64,000 nucleotides of DNA from Bradyrhizobium sp. 1(2017). GTDB lineage: Bacteria > Pseudomonadota > Alphaproteobacteria > Rhizobiales > Xanthobacteraceae. The DNA lies in NCBI RefSeq assembly GCF_011602485.2, contig NZ_CP050022.2, forward strand, positions 3,492,001 through 3,556,000. Direction: 5' to 3'. The notes beneath the pieces were generated by a model, which saw nothing but the letters and a program-made list of their open reading frames with translations, was not told the origin of the DNA and searched no databases. Shown one piece after another: positions 34,278-44,741 of the stretch. A program made the position numbers and the translations under genes. Every line of letters starts with the position of its first letter. The stretch's first letter is position 1.

Positions 34278-34385
34278 CGTCATTCCGGGGCGCGCCTCTT
34301 GGCGCGAGCCCGGAATCCATTGTGCAGCGTGTTCTGTGGACCGATGGATTCCGGGCTCGCGACGTCGTCGCGCCCCGGAATGACG
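34278..34385. repeat. Nested palindromic intergenic repeat (REP-like)
   Basis: Outer arms CGTCATTCCGGGGCGCG (34278-34294) and its exact complement (34369-34385) enclose inner arms GCGAGCCCGGAATCCAT (34304-34320) and its exact complement (34344-34360). The element sits between the dehydratase and the downstream SDR. Related, weaker copies occur at 49091-49172 and 50459-50488. It could fold as a large hairpin in RNA and limit read-through or stabilise the upstream message. Confidence 0.8.
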
Positions 34386-34387
34386 GC

Positions 34388-36214
34388 CTAGTGATTATCC
34401 CGCGCCACGCCAAACGTGCCGGCGACGTTCTGGTATCTCGTGGCGAGCTCCATGCAGGCCCCGGTCGATTGCTGGCCGACGGTATTGCGATAGATCTCCT
34501 GCCAAGGCGTCTGGTTCGCCGGATGCTTGAAGCCGCCATTGGCCATCAGCTCGGCATGGCGCTTCTTCACCTCGTCGTCCGAGATCAGGATGTTGGCGCT
34601 GCCCTTGTTGAGGTCGATGCGCACCTTGTCCCCGGTCCTCAGGATCGCAAGGCCGCCATTGGCGGCGGCTTCCGGCGAGGCGTTCAGGATCGAGGGCGAG
34701 CCCGAGGTGCCGGATTGCCGGCCGTCGCCGATGCAGGGCAGGGACAGGATGCCGCGTTTGATCAAGGCGGCCGGGGGCTGCATGTTCACGACCTCGGCGC
34801 CGCCGGGATAGCCGATCGGACCCGTGCCGCGGATGAACAGCACGCAGCGCTCGTCGATGTCGAGCGAGGGATCGTCGATCCGTTCGTGATAGTCCTCAGG
34901 CCCCTCGAACACGATGGCGCGGCCCTCGAAGGCGTTGAGGTCCTTGGGGTTGCTGAGATAGCGGTCGCGGAATTCCTTCGAGATCACGCTGGTCTTCATG
35001 ATCGCGGAATCGAACAAATTGCCCTTCAGCACCAGGAAGCCGGCGTCCTTCACCAGCGGCTTGTCGTAAGCCCGGATCACGTCGTTGTCGGGCGCGGGCG
35101 CATTCTTGCAGTTCTCGCCGATGCCGCGGCCGTTGACGGTGACCGCATCCTCATGAATGCGCTTGTGCTTCATCAGCTCGCGCACCACGGCCGGCACGCC
35201 GCCGGCGCGGTGGAATTCCTCGCCGAGATAGAAGCCGGCCGGCTGCATGTTGACCAGCAGCGGCACGTCATGGCCGACCTTCTGCCAATCGTCGATCGAG
35301 AGCTCGACGCCGATATGGCGCGCCAGCGCGTTGATGTGGATCGGCGCGTTGGTGGAGCCGCCGATCGCCGAATTGATCACGATGCAATTCTCGAACGCCT
35401 CGCGGGTCAGGATGTCCGAGGGCTTCAGGTCCTCCCAGACCATGTCGACGATGCGCTTGCCAGTCTCGTAGGCGATCTGGCCGCGCTCGCGATAGGGGGC
35501 GGGGATCGCCGCGCAGCCCGGCAGCGAAAAGCCGAGCGCTTCGGCGAGCCCGTTCATGGTCGAGGCGGTGCCCATGGTGTTGCAATGGCCGACCGAAGGC
35601 GCCGAGGAGGCCACGATCTCCATGAACTCTTCATAGTCGATCTCGCCGGCGGCAAGCCGCTCGCGCGATTTCCAGACGATGGTGCCCGAGCCGGTGCGCT
35701 CGCCGGCGTGCCAGCCGTTGAGCATCGGGCCGCCCGACAGCACGATTGCGGGCAGGTTGACAGTCGCCGCCGCCATCATGCAGGCCGGCGTGGTCTTGTC
35801 GCAGCCGGTGGTCAGCACCACGCCGTCGAGCGGGTAGCCGTAGAGGATTTCGACGAGGCCGAGATAAGCGAGGTTGCGGTCGAGCGCCGCGGTCGGACGC
35901 TTGCCGGTCTCCTGAATCGGATGGGTCGGGAATTCCATCGCAATGCCGCCGGCCTCGCGGATGCCTTCGCGGACGCGGTGGGCGAGCTCGATATGGTGGC
36001 GGTTGCAGGGGGAGAGGTCGTTGCCGGTCTGGGCGATGCCGATGATCGGCTTGCCGGATTGGAGCTCGGCGCGGGTGAGGCCGTAGTTCAGGTAGCGCTC
36101 CATATAGAGCGCGGTCATGCCCGGATTATGCGGGTTGTTGAACCATTCCTGCGAGCGGAGGTGGCGGCGAGCGCCGTTGCCGGCGGCATGCCCATTGGTC
36201 GGCTTTTTTGTCAT
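34388..36214 (-). CDS. IlvD/Edd-family sugar-acid dehydratase, D-xylonate dehydratase-like
   Basis: A 608-residue dehydratase that turns an aldonate into a 2-keto-3-deoxy acid. Fe-S cysteines are Cys70 ([11 protein letters not shown]), Cys138 ([11 protein letters not shown]) and the one in [12 protein letters not shown]. The N-terminus (RSQEWFNNP...[13 protein letters not shown]) is very like the Caulobacter XylD pentonate dehydratase, rather than IlvD. The start at 36214 follows GCAGGAGAGA. It leads the leftward operon under the LacI regulator. The true substrate may be a pentonate or a 6-deoxyhexonate. Confidence 0.9.
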   Translation of the reverse strand: MTKKPTNGHAAGNGARRHLRSQEWFNNPHNPGMTALYMERYLNYGLTRAELQSGKPIIGIAQTGNDLSPCNRHHIELAHRVREGIREAGGIAMEFPTHPIQETGKRPTAALDRNLAYLGLVEILYGYPLDGVVLTTGCDKTTPACMMAAATVNLPAIVLSGGPMLNGWHAGERTGSGTIVWKSRERLAAGEIDYEEFMEIVASSAPSVGHCNTMGTASTMNGLAEALGFSLPGCAAIPAPYRERGQIAYETGKRIVDMVWEDLKPSDILTREAFENCIVINSAIGGSTNAPIHINALARHIGVELSIDDWQKVGHDVPLLVNMQPAGFYLGEEFHRAGGVPAVVRELMKHKRIHEDAVTVNGRGIGENCKNAPAPDNDVIRAYDKPLVKDAGFLVLKGNLFDSAIMKTSVISKEFRDRYLSNPKDLNAFEGRAIVFEGPEDYHERIDDPSLDIDERCVLFIRGTGPIGYPGGAEVVNMQPPAALIKRGILSLPCIGDGRQSGTSGSPSILNASPEAAANGGLAILRTGDKVRIDLNKGSANILISDDEVKKRHAELMANGGFKHPANQTPWQEIYRNTVGQQSTGACMELATRYQNVAGTFGVARDNH

Positions 36215-36335
36215 TGGTCTCTCCTGCAATGCAAACGCACTGGCGTCCGTTTCAACGTGTCGGCTTGTGCGATGCCCAGCGGCGCGAGCGATGTCTGCCG
36301 GCCCGCTGGCGGGTCATTTCCTCACAAATGCGATA

Positions 36336-37436
36336 CTAGTCATGGCTACTTGGTAACGCTACCATTTTGTTCACGGCGGCGGCGCCGGAAGCGGCCGGCC
36401 TGCTGTCCGAGCGCCGCGACGACGAGCTTTGCCGCTCGATCACCTTGAAGCCGAGATCGAGCACCGGCAGTTCCGGCCGCCGTCCGTCGATCGCGTCGAT
36501 CAGCATGGTCGCGGCCGTTCTCCCCATCTCGTAGCGGTTGGTGCGCACGCTGGTGAGGGTGGGGACGGCGGAGGCCATGAATTCGAGATCGTTGAAACCG
36601 ACGATCGCGATCTGCTCGGGCACCGCAATCTCCCGGCGCCGGCATTCGAACAGCACGCCGAGCGCGAGGTCGTCATTGGCACAGAACACCGCATCGATGC
36701 CGGGCTCCCGCGCGAGCAGATCGGTGAACAGCGCGCCGCCGAGAGTCACCGATGTCGGCGTCGCCGTCGTCACGACGAGGCGCTGCTCGAACAGCGCCGC
36801 GTCCTTCATGGCCGAGACGTAGCCGTCCAGCCGCCGCTGCACCCTGGGATCCATGCGCGCGCCGACAAAGCCGATCTTGCGGTGACCCTGCGCGAACAGG
36901 TGTGCAACCGCCGCGCGCGCTGCATCATAGTGCGAAAAGCCGATCATCATGTCGACCGGATTGGGACCGATCTCCATGATCTGCACGATCGGGCAGTCGG
37001 CGGCCTCCAGCATCGCGCGCGATTCCGCGGTCTGGTCGATGCCGGTGACGATCAGCCCGGCGGGCTTCTGCGCCAGAAACAGGCGCAGCAGCTTCTCCTC
37101 CTGCAGAATGCTGTAGCGCGTGTTGGACAATTGGATCGAGTAGCGGCTGGCTTCGGAGGCGTCGTAGATGCCGCGCAGCACGTCCGAGAACACGTTATTG
37201 GTGAGGGAGGGGATCAACACACCGATCACTTCGGTGCGTTGCGAGGCCAGCGCGCGTGCCGCAAGGTTCGGCACATAGCCGAGCTCCTTGGCGGCGCTCT
37301 CGACCCGCGTCCGCTTGGCAACCGACAGCGCTTCCGGATTACGGAAGAAGCGGGACGCCGTGATCGGGCTCACGCCGGCAAGCTCGGCGACTTCCGCCAG
37401 TCGGATTTTGCCTGACTTGGTGCGTTTTCGACCCAT
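36336..37436 (-). CDS. LacI-family transcriptional regulator
   Basis: A 366-residue LacI/GntR-type repressor with the HTH and hinge (RLAEVAELAGVSPITASRFF, VPNLAARALASQRTEVIGVL) and a periplasmic-binding-like effector domain (AIVGFNDLEFMASAVPTLTS). It lies between the leftward catabolic genes and the rightward ABC and catabolic genes. Palindromic TGGTAACGCTACCA (36351-36364, inside its own 3' end) and TGACAGCGCTACCA (37479-37492, upstream) are candidate operators. The effector is probably a sugar acid or keto-deoxy intermediate. Confidence 0.92.
   Translation of the reverse strand: MGRKRTKSGKIRLAEVAELAGVSPITASRFFRNPEALSVAKRTRVESAAKELGYVPNLAARALASQRTEVIGVLIPSLTNNVFSDVLRGIYDASEASRYSIQLSNTRYSILQEEKLLRLFLAQKPAGLIVTGIDQTAESRAMLEAADCPIVQIMEIGPNPVDMMIGFSHYDAARAAVAHLFAQGHRKIGFVGARMDPRVQRRLDGYVSAMKDAALFEQRLVVTTATPTSVTLGGALFTDLLAREPGIDAVFCANDDLALGVLFECRRREIAVPEQIAIVGFNDLEFMASAVPTLTSVRTNRYEMGRTAATMLIDAIDGRRPELPVLDLGFKVIERQSSSSRRSDSRPAASGAAAVNKMVALPSSHD
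36351..36364. promoter_or_regulatory. Putative LacI-type operator within lacI 3' end
   Basis: TGGTAACGCTACCA is a near-perfect palindrome of the LacI-family form with a central CG. It lies 137 bp upstream of the dehydratase start, in the coding end of lacI (residues MVALP). It shares the core AGCG/CTACCA half with the motif at 37479-37492. Confidence 0.5.
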
Positions 37437-37478
37437 TTGTTGCTCTTAACACAGTCACCGCTGCAAACAAAGGAACGT

Positions 37479-37492
37479 TGACAGCGCTACCA
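37479..37492. promoter_or_regulatory. Putative LacI-type operator upstream of lacI and the ABC operon
   Basis: TGACAGCGCTACCA contains AGCGCT at its centre and the right half GCTACCA shared with the motif at 36351. It is in the 201-bp gap between lacI (leftward) and the ABC ATPase gene (rightward), so it could control both directions. Confidence 0.5.
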
Positions 37493-37637
37493 GCAACGAC
37501 TAACCAAAGACAAATTGCCAAAACCGCACAAACTGCCGACAATGTCGCCCGCTAAGATCGGGCTTCGTCGGTGAAGTCTGAAAGAAAAAGACGGTCGCGG
37601 CGCTCGAGGCGTCGTGGACTTTCGAGGAGGGAGCTAG

Positions 37638-38699
<1,062 letters not shown>

Positions 38700-38754
38700 C
38701 GACGCGTCGCGAGATCAGACGACCCAATACAAATATAAAATTAGGGAGAGAAGG

Positions 38755-40068
38755 ATGAGCGATTTCAACAGGCGTAGTGTGCTCAAGGCCGGCCTTGGCG
38801 GTGCAGCCCTGCTGGCCGGCCCGGGCATCGTCCCGGTGCGCGCGGCGGAGTGGACCAACACGCCGGAGCCGAATGCGTCGATCCGCGTGCTGCGCTGGAA
38901 GCAGTTCATCCAGGCCGAGTTCGACAAGTTCGCCGAGCAGACCAAGAAGTTCACCGAGAAGACGGGCGTCAAGGTCAAGCTCGAAGCCGAGAGCTGGGAG
39001 GACATCCGGCCGAAGGCGGCGGTCGCCGCCAATGTCGGCGCCGGCCCCGACCTCATCCTCGGCACGCTCGATGATCCCCACAAATTCCCCGAGAAGCTGA
39101 TCGACGTCACCGACGTCGCCGAATATCTCGGCGCCAAGTATGGCGGGTGGTACCCGGTCGCCGAGAAGTACGGCAAGAAGGGCAATGGCTGGATCGCCAT
39201 TCCGCAAGGCGCGACCGGCGGCTGCCTGAATTATCGCGTCAGCCACATGAAGGCGGCCGGCTTCGAGCAATTTCCCAAGGATACCGCCGGCTTCCTCAAG
39301 CTCTGCCAGGCCCTGAAGAAGAACAACACGCCGGCCGGCTTCGCGCTGGGCCACGCCACGGGCGACGCCAACGGCTGGTGCCAGTGGGCGCTGTGGTCGC
39401 ATGGCGGCAAGGTCGTCAACGAGAAGAACGAGGTCGTGATTGACTCGCCTGAGACGATTGCTGCGCTCGAATACGTCAAGCAGCTCTACGAGACCTTCAT
39501 CCCCGGCGTGCTGTCGTGGAACGACTCGAACAACAACAAGGCGTTCCTGAACGGCGAGCTCAGCCTCACGCTGAACGGCATCTCGATCTGGACCGTCGGC
39601 AAGAACTCGACGGATCCGAAGCAGCAGGAAATCGCCAAGGACATGGACCACGCGCCGATGCCGATCGGTCCGGTCGGCGTGCCGACCGAGCAGCAGAACG
39701 TGCTGGTCGCCTATGGCTACAAGCACTCGAAATATCCCAAGGCGGTCAAGGAATACATCAAGTTCATGTGGGACAAGGAGAACTACGACGCCTGGGAGGT
39801 CGCTTCCAACGGCTACGTGTCGCCGCCGCTGCCGGCCTACAACGAGAACCCGGTGTGGACGTCGGACCCGAAGATCACGCCGTTCCGCGACTGCCTGAAG
39901 CGCTGCCGCGACAACGGCTTTGCCGGCGATCTCGGCTATGCCTCCGCCGCCGTGATGGGCGACTTCGTCGTCGTCGACATGTTCGCGGAAGCTGCGTCCG
40001 GATCGGCCACGCCGAAGCAGGCAGCGGCACGCGCCGCCGAGCGCGCCAAGCGCTACTACCAGGTCTGA
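38755..40068 (+). CDS. ABC sugar-binding protein, Tat-type signal
   Basis: A 437-residue family 1 solute-binding protein. The N-terminus has a twin-arginine signal (NRRSVLKAGLGGAALL, with RR at residues 6-7) and a likely cleavage after VRAA. The mature part is a typical two-lobed sugar binder (VLRWKQFIQAEFDKFAEQTK; TLDDPHKFPEKLIDVTDV; GANGW-type aromatic sites near ATGDANGWCQWALW). GGGAGA lies before the ATG. It delivers substrate to the two permeases downstream. Confidence 0.93.
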   Translation: MSDFNRRSVLKAGLGGAALLAGPGIVPVRAAEWTNTPEPNASIRVLRWKQFIQAEFDKFAEQTKKFTEKTGVKVKLEAESWEDIRPKAAVAANVGAGPDLILGTLDDPHKFPEKLIDVTDVAEYLGAKYGGWYPVAEKYGKKGNGWIAIPQGATGGCLNYRVSHMKAAGFEQFPKDTAGFLKLCQALKKNNTPAGFALGHATGDANGWCQWALWSHGGKVVNEKNEVVIDSPETIAALEYVKQLYETFIPGVLSWNDSNNNKAFLNGELSLTLNGISIWTVGKNSTDPKQQEIAKDMDHAPMPIGPVGVPTEQQNVLVAYGYKHSKYPKAVKEYIKFMWDKENYDAWEVASNGYVSPPLPAYNENPVWTSDPKITPFRDCLKRCRDNGFAGDLGYASAAVMGDFVVVDMFAEAASGSATPKQAAARAAERAKRYYQV

Positions 40069-40132
40069 TCAGCTCCAATCCGCGGCGTCCGGTTCGCCGG
40101 ACGCCGCAACTTTTCGTCGAGGGAAGTCCGAC

Positions 40133-41080
40133 ATGGCAGTCATGGCCGAACAAGGCGCCGCGCCGGTCAAGCGCAGTAGCCTGTGGACCAGAGCATTCGA
40201 AAGCCGGAATTTTCTCGGCGCGATGTTCATGGTGCCGGCGATCGCCACTCTCGTCCTGTTCCTGGCCTATCCGCTGGCGCTCGGCTTCTGGCTCGGCATG
40301 ACCGATACCAAGATCGGCGGGGCGGGCCGCTATATCGGCTTCAACAACTTCGTCTCGCTCTCCAAAGACTCGGTGTTCTGGCTGTCGGTGTTCAACACCA
40401 TCTTCTACACGTTCACCGCGAGCGTCGTGAAGTTCGCCATCGGACTCTACCTGGCGTTGCTGCTCAACGAGCGGCTGCCGTTCAAGTCGATGATCCGCGC
40501 CATCGTGCTGTTGCCGTTCGTGGTGCCGACCGTGCTCTCGGCGATCGCGTTCTGGTGGATCTACGACAGCCAGTTCTCGATCATCTCCTGGGTGCTGGTC
40601 AAGACCGGCCTGATCTCGAGCTACATCGATTTCCTCGGCGATCCCTGGAACGCGCGCTGGTCGGTCGTCGCCGCCAACATCTGGCGCGGCGTGCCGTTCG
40701 TCGCGATCACGCTGCTCGCCGGCCTCCAGACCATCTCGCCCTCGCTTTACGAGGCCGCCAATCTCGACGGTGCCACCAACATGCAGCGCTTCCGCCACAT
40801 CACGCTGCCGATGCTGTCGCCGATCATCGCGGTCGTGATGACGTTCTCGGTGCTGATGACGTTCACCGACTTCCAGCTGATCTACACCATTACGCGGGGC
40901 GGGCCGATCAACGCCACGCATCTGATGGCGACGCTGTCGTTCCAGCGCGCCATCACCGGCGGCAATCTCGGCGAGGGCGCGGCGATCTCGAATGCGATGA
41001 TTCCGTTCCTGGTCGCGGCGATCCTGCTCAGCTTCTTCGGGCTTCAGCGCTCCCGCTGGCAGCAGGGCGGGAGGGACTGA
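40133..41080 (+). CDS. ABC sugar permease, MalF-like
   Basis: A 315-residue permease with six or so helices and the EAA loop YEAANLDGATNMQRFRHITL that docks on the ATPase. GAGGGAAG lies before ATG 40133. It ends 2 bp before the second permease start. Together they form the inner-membrane channel of the CUT1 importer. Confidence 0.94.
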   Translation: MAVMAEQGAAPVKRSSLWTRAFESRNFLGAMFMVPAIATLVLFLAYPLALGFWLGMTDTKIGGAGRYIGFNNFVSLSKDSVFWLSVFNTIFYTFTASVVKFAIGLYLALLLNERLPFKSMIRAIVLLPFVVPTVLSAIAFWWIYDSQFSIISWVLVKTGLISSYIDFLGDPWNARWSVVAANIWRGVPFVAITLLAGLQTISPSLYEAANLDGATNMQRFRHITLPMLSPIIAVVMTFSVLMTFTDFQLIYTITRGGPINATHLMATLSFQRAITGGNLGEGAAISNAMIPFLVAAILLSFFGLQRSRWQQGGRD

Positions 41081-41082
41081 CC

Positions 41083-41958
41083 ATGACCACGGCTGACGAC
41101 CAAAGCGTCGGAATGGACTACCTCGAGAGCTTCCCGCGGAAGTTCCTCCGGGTCTACCTTCCGCTCGGCCTGATCATCTTCTTCCTGCTGTTCCCGTTCT
41201 ATTGGATGGCGGTCGCGACGTTCAAGCCGGACGCGGAGATGTACGATTACGAGAGGTACAATCCGTTCTGGATCATGCATCCGACGCTCGAGCACATCAA
41301 GAAGCTGTTGGTCGAGACCGACTATCCGCTCTGGATGTGGAATACCCTCATCGTTTCGGTATCCTCTACCTTCATATCGCTGTTCGCCAGCGTCTGCGCC
41401 GCCTATGCAATCGAGCGCCTTCGCTACAAGGGCTCGCGCTATGTCGGCCTTGCGATCTTCCTCGGCTATCTCGTGCCGCCCTCGATCCTCTTCATTCCGC
41501 TCGCGGCGATCGTGTTCCAGCTCGGCCTGTTCGACGGCAATCTGGCGCTGATCCTGACCTATCCGACCTTCCTGATCCCGTTCTGCACCTGGCTCCTGAT
41601 GGGCTATTTCCGCACCATTCCCTACGAGCTCGAGGAATGCGCGCTGATCGACGGGGCGACGCGGCTGCAGATCCTGGTCAAGATCACGCTGCCGCTGTCG
41701 CTCCCGGGGGTGATCTCGGCCGGCATCTTCGCCTTCACGTTGTCCTGGAACGAGTTCATCTACGCGCTGACCTTCATCTCCTCGTCGGAGAACAAGACCA
41801 TCCCGGTCGGCGCCATCACGGAGCTCGTCAGCGGCGACGTCTACCATTGGGGCGCGCTGATGGCGGCGGCCCTGACCGGCTCGATCCCCGTCGTTATCCT
41901 TTATTCCTTCTTCGTGGAGTATTATGTGTCGGCAATGACCGGCGCCGTGAAGGAATGA
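41083..41958 (+). CDS. ABC sugar permease, MalG-like
   Basis: A 291-residue permease with the EAA loop YELEECALIDGATRLQILVK and LPGVISAGIFAFTLSWNEF. The start ATG 41083 follows the first permease at 2 bp. It completes the importer. The next gene, a DenD-like dehydrogenase, begins 63 bp on. Confidence 0.94.
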   Translation: MTTADDQSVGMDYLESFPRKFLRVYLPLGLIIFFLLFPFYWMAVATFKPDAEMYDYERYNPFWIMHPTLEHIKKLLVETDYPLWMWNTLIVSVSSTFISLFASVCAAYAIERLRYKGSRYVGLAIFLGYLVPPSILFIPLAAIVFQLGLFDGNLALILTYPTFLIPFCTWLLMGYFRTIPYELEECALIDGATRLQILVKITLPLSLPGVISAGIFAFTLSWNEFIYALTFISSSENKTIPVGAITELVSGDVYHWGALMAAALTGSIPVVILYSFFVEYYVSAMTGAVKE

Positions 41959-42021
41959 TCGCGGGCTTGCCGAGGGTGCGTCAGGAGCGGCGCGCTCCGG
42001 CCGACAACAAGGAGTAGGCTC

Positions 42022-43008
42022 TTGCACATTCTGGTTCTGGGCGCCGCCGGCATGGTCGGCCGCAAACTCTGTGAACGGCTGTTGCGCGACGGCTGGCTTG
42101 GCAAGAGCGAGATCACGAAATTGACCATGCATGACGTGGTCGAGCCGAAGAAGCCGGAGAAGGCCGGCTTCCCCGTCGAGACCGTGTCGGGCGATTTCGC
42201 CGTCCCGGGCGCGGCCGAGAAGCTGATCGCCGGCCGCCCCGACGTGATCTTCCATCTCGCCGCGATCGTCTCCGGCGAGGCCGAGCTCGATTTCGACAAG
42301 GGCTATCGCATCAACCTCGACGGCACGCGGATGCTGCTCGACGCGATCAGGCTCGTCGGCGGCGGCTACAAGCCGCGCGTGGTGTTCACCTCGTCGATCG
42401 CGGTGTTCGGCGCGCCATTCCCCGATGCGATCGGCGACGAGTTCTTCCACACCCCGCTGCTCAGCTACGGCACCCAGAAGGCGATCGGCGAGTTGCTGCT
42501 CGCCGACTATTCCCGCCGCGGTTTCCTCGACGGCATCGGCATCCGCCTGCCGACCATCTGCATCCGGCCGGGCCTGCCCAACAAGGCGGCATCGGGCTTC
42601 TTCTCCAACATCCTGCGTGAGCCGCTGGCCGGCAAGGAGGCAATCCTTCCGGTGTCGGAAGACGTCCGCCACTGGCACGCAACGCCGCGCTCGGCAGTCG
42701 GCTTCCTGCTCCACGCCGGCACCATGGATCTCGCCACCGTCGGCCCGCGCCGCAATCTGACCATGCCGGGCCTGTCGGCCACGGTCGGCGAGCAGATCGC
42801 TGCGCTGAAGCGCGTCGCGGGCGACAAGGTGGCCGCACGCATCAAGCGCGAGCCGGATCCCTTCATCGTCGGCATCGTCGGCGGCTGGCCGCGCAATTTC
42901 AACGCAAAGCGATCCCTCGAGCTCGGTTTCACCACGGCCGAGAAGAATTTTGACGACATCATCCGCATTCACATCGAAGACGAGCTCGGCGGCAATTTCG
43001 TCGCCTGA
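42022..43008 (+). CDS. denD: NAD-dependent epimerase/dehydratase family, D-erythronate dehydrogenase-like
   Basis: A 328-residue extended SDR with ILVLGAAGMVGRKL as cofactor site and YGTQK as the catalytic Tyr/Lys. The mid region FTSSIAVFGAPFPDAIGDEF and RLPTICIRPGLPNKAASGFF match the DenD group (D-erythronate oxidation). The start is TTG 42022, supported by AAGGAGTAGG. In this locus it could instead oxidise another sugar acid. DenD pathways usually also carry denK and an isomerase, which are absent here, so the role is uncertain. Confidence 0.78.
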   Translation: MHILVLGAAGMVGRKLCERLLRDGWLGKSEITKLTMHDVVEPKKPEKAGFPVETVSGDFAVPGAAEKLIAGRPDVIFHLAAIVSGEAELDFDKGYRINLDGTRMLLDAIRLVGGGYKPRVVFTSSIAVFGAPFPDAIGDEFFHTPLLSYGTQKAIGELLLADYSRRGFLDGIGIRLPTICIRPGLPNKAASGFFSNILREPLAGKEAILPVSEDVRHWHATPRSAVGFLLHAGTMDLATVGPRRNLTMPGLSATVGEQIAALKRVAGDKVAARIKREPDPFIVGIVGGWPRNFNAKRSLELGFTTAEKNFDDIIRIHIEDELGGNFVA

Positions 43009-43028
43009 TCTCTGACTGAGCGGGTTAC

Positions 43029-44006
43029 ATGATGGCGAGCGTAGCTTGCATCGGCGAATGCATGGTCGAGCTCCGGCAGGCCCAGGGCGGCGCGTCTGCG
43101 GCGCCGGGGCAGGGCGGCGGGCTGTATTCGCGCGGCTTCGGCGGCGACACGCTCAACACCGCCGTCTATCTCGCGCGGCTCGAGATCAAGGTCGATTACC
43201 TCACTGCCCTTGGCGACGACGCCTTGAGCGATGAGATGATCGCGGCCTGGAATGCGGAGGGCGTCGGCACGAGGCGCGTCGTGCGGCTGCCAGGCAAGCT
43301 GCCCGGCCTCTACATGATCCAGCTGGACGCAAAGGGCGAGCGCCAGTTCTTCCACTGGCGCGAGAGTGCGGCGGCGCGGCAGCTGATGAACCTGCCGGAG
43401 ACGGACGAACTGCTCAATTCCCTGATGAGCTACGACATCGTCTATCTCTCCGCGATCACGCTCTCGATCTACGATGCGGCCGGCCGCGAGCGCCTGTTCG
43501 CTGCGATCAAGCGCGCGCGCCTGCTCGGGACCCGCTTCGTGTTCGACACCAATTTCCGCGCCCGCGGCTGGCCGGATCGCGATGTCGCGCGCGAGGTGTT
43601 CGCGGCGGCCTTCGCGGCTGCCGACATCGTGCTGACCTCGACCGAGGACCTGCTCGCGCTCTATCCGGGCGAGACCCACGAGCAATTGATGGCACGGATT
43701 CCCACGCCCGAGCTGGTGTTCCGGCTGGCCGAGCCGGTCAGCCTCTTGCGCTTTCCAAGCGGGACCAGCGAGGTCCGCGCCGAGCCCATGACCAAACCCG
43801 TGGTCGACACCACAGCCGCCGGCGACAGCTTTGCCGCGGCCTATATCGCCGCCCGGCTCGCAGGCGCCGAGCCGGACGAGGCGGCTCAGGCCGGGCATCG
43901 CCTGGCGAGCCTCGTGATCTGCTATCCCGGGGCAATCATTCCAGGCTATGCCATGCCGCCGAAGAAACGGCACCGGCCGGCTGCCTCTCGCCAAGCCACG
44001 AAGTAA
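43029..44006 (+). CDS. kdgK: 2-dehydro-3-deoxygluconate kinase-like (PfkB family)
   Basis: A 325-residue sugar kinase. It has the PfkB opening (CIGECMVELR, then RGFGGDTLNTAVYLARL) and the C-terminal TTAAGDSFAAAYIAA anion hole and catalytic Asp. The GGDTLNTAVY wording fits KDG kinases. It would phosphorylate a 2-keto-3-deoxy acid to the substrate of the aldolase encoded 25 bp downstream. The C-terminus has a basic tail after residue 305. Confidence 0.87.
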   Translation: MMASVACIGECMVELRQAQGGASAAPGQGGGLYSRGFGGDTLNTAVYLARLEIKVDYLTALGDDALSDEMIAAWNAEGVGTRRVVRLPGKLPGLYMIQLDAKGERQFFHWRESAAARQLMNLPETDELLNSLMSYDIVYLSAITLSIYDAAGRERLFAAIKRARLLGTRFVFDTNFRARGWPDRDVAREVFAAAFAAADIVLTSTEDLLALYPGETHEQLMARIPTPELVFRLAEPVSLLRFPSGTSEVRAEPMTKPVVDTTAAGDSFAAAYIAARLAGAEPDEAAQAGHRLASLVICYPGAIIPGYAMPPKKRHRPAASRQATK

Positions 44007-44031
44007 AGAGCGACCAGGTGAATCGAGACCT

Positions 44032-44682
44032 ATGACCACGAGCGCGCAACAAAATCACCTCGTTTCGCTGTTCAAGGCGGCGACCGTCATTCCCGTTCTC
44101 ACCATCGAGCGGATCCAGGACGCCGTGCCGCTGGCGCGCGCGCTGGTCGCCGGCGGCGTCCGCACGCTGGAGGTGACGCTGCGCACCCCCGTCGCGATCG
44201 AGGCGGCGAGGGCGATGATGGCAGAGGTGCCAGAGGCGGTCGTCGGTATCGGCACGATCCTCAATCCGGCCGATTTCACACGTGTCGAGAAGCTCGGCGT
44301 CGCGTTCGGGATCAGTCCGGGCCTGACCCCCGATCTCCTCAAGGCCGCCGCCCACAGCTCCTTGCCGTTCGCGCCGGGCATCGCGACCGCCTCCGAGTTG
44401 ATGCTGGCGCTGTCCCACGGCCTCGACGTCGCAAAGTTCTTCCCGGCCGAGCAGGCCGGCGGCGTCAAGGGTCTTCGCGCCCTCGGCGGCCCGTTCCCGA
44501 ACGTGCGGTTCTGCCCGACTGGTGGCGTCGGCGAGGCTAATGCCGCGAGCTGGCTCGCCGAACCCAACGTGGTCGCGGTCGGCGGTTCCTGGCTGTGCCC
44601 GACAGCCGAGATCAGGGCCGGGAACTGGGAGGGCATAACTGCCATCTGCGAGCGGACCCTCAAGGCCCTGAAACCCGCGTGA
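44032..44682 (+). CDS. eda: KDPG/KHG aldolase
   Basis: A 216-residue class I aldolase of the Entner-Doudoroff type. Glu47 (TLEVTLRT) and the Schiff-base Lys135 (VAKFFPAE) are in place, followed by the phosphate loop FCPTGGVGEANA. It cleaves 2-keto-3-deoxy-6-phosphogluconate to pyruvate and glyceraldehyde 3-phosphate. It ends the rightward catabolic operon. Confidence 0.94.
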   Translation: MTTSAQQNHLVSLFKAATVIPVLTIERIQDAVPLARALVAGGVRTLEVTLRTPVAIEAARAMMAEVPEAVVGIGTILNPADFTRVEKLGVAFGISPGLTPDLLKAAAHSSLPFAPGIATASELMLALSHGLDVAKFFPAEQAGGVKGLRALGGPFPNVRFCPTGGVGEANAASWLAEPNVVAVGGSWLCPTAEIRAGNWEGITAICERTLKALKPA

Positions 44683-44741
44683 AGTCTTGCGATCGCTGGG
44701 CTAAGACTTAGGTCAGGAAGAGACCCCAGGGAGAAAAGACC

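Noticed and set aside
33860..36448. Very long rightward frame (862 codons) opposite the dehydratase
   Set aside because: It covers the dehydratase, the repeat and part of an SDR on the other strand, and has no domain features. It results from GC bias.
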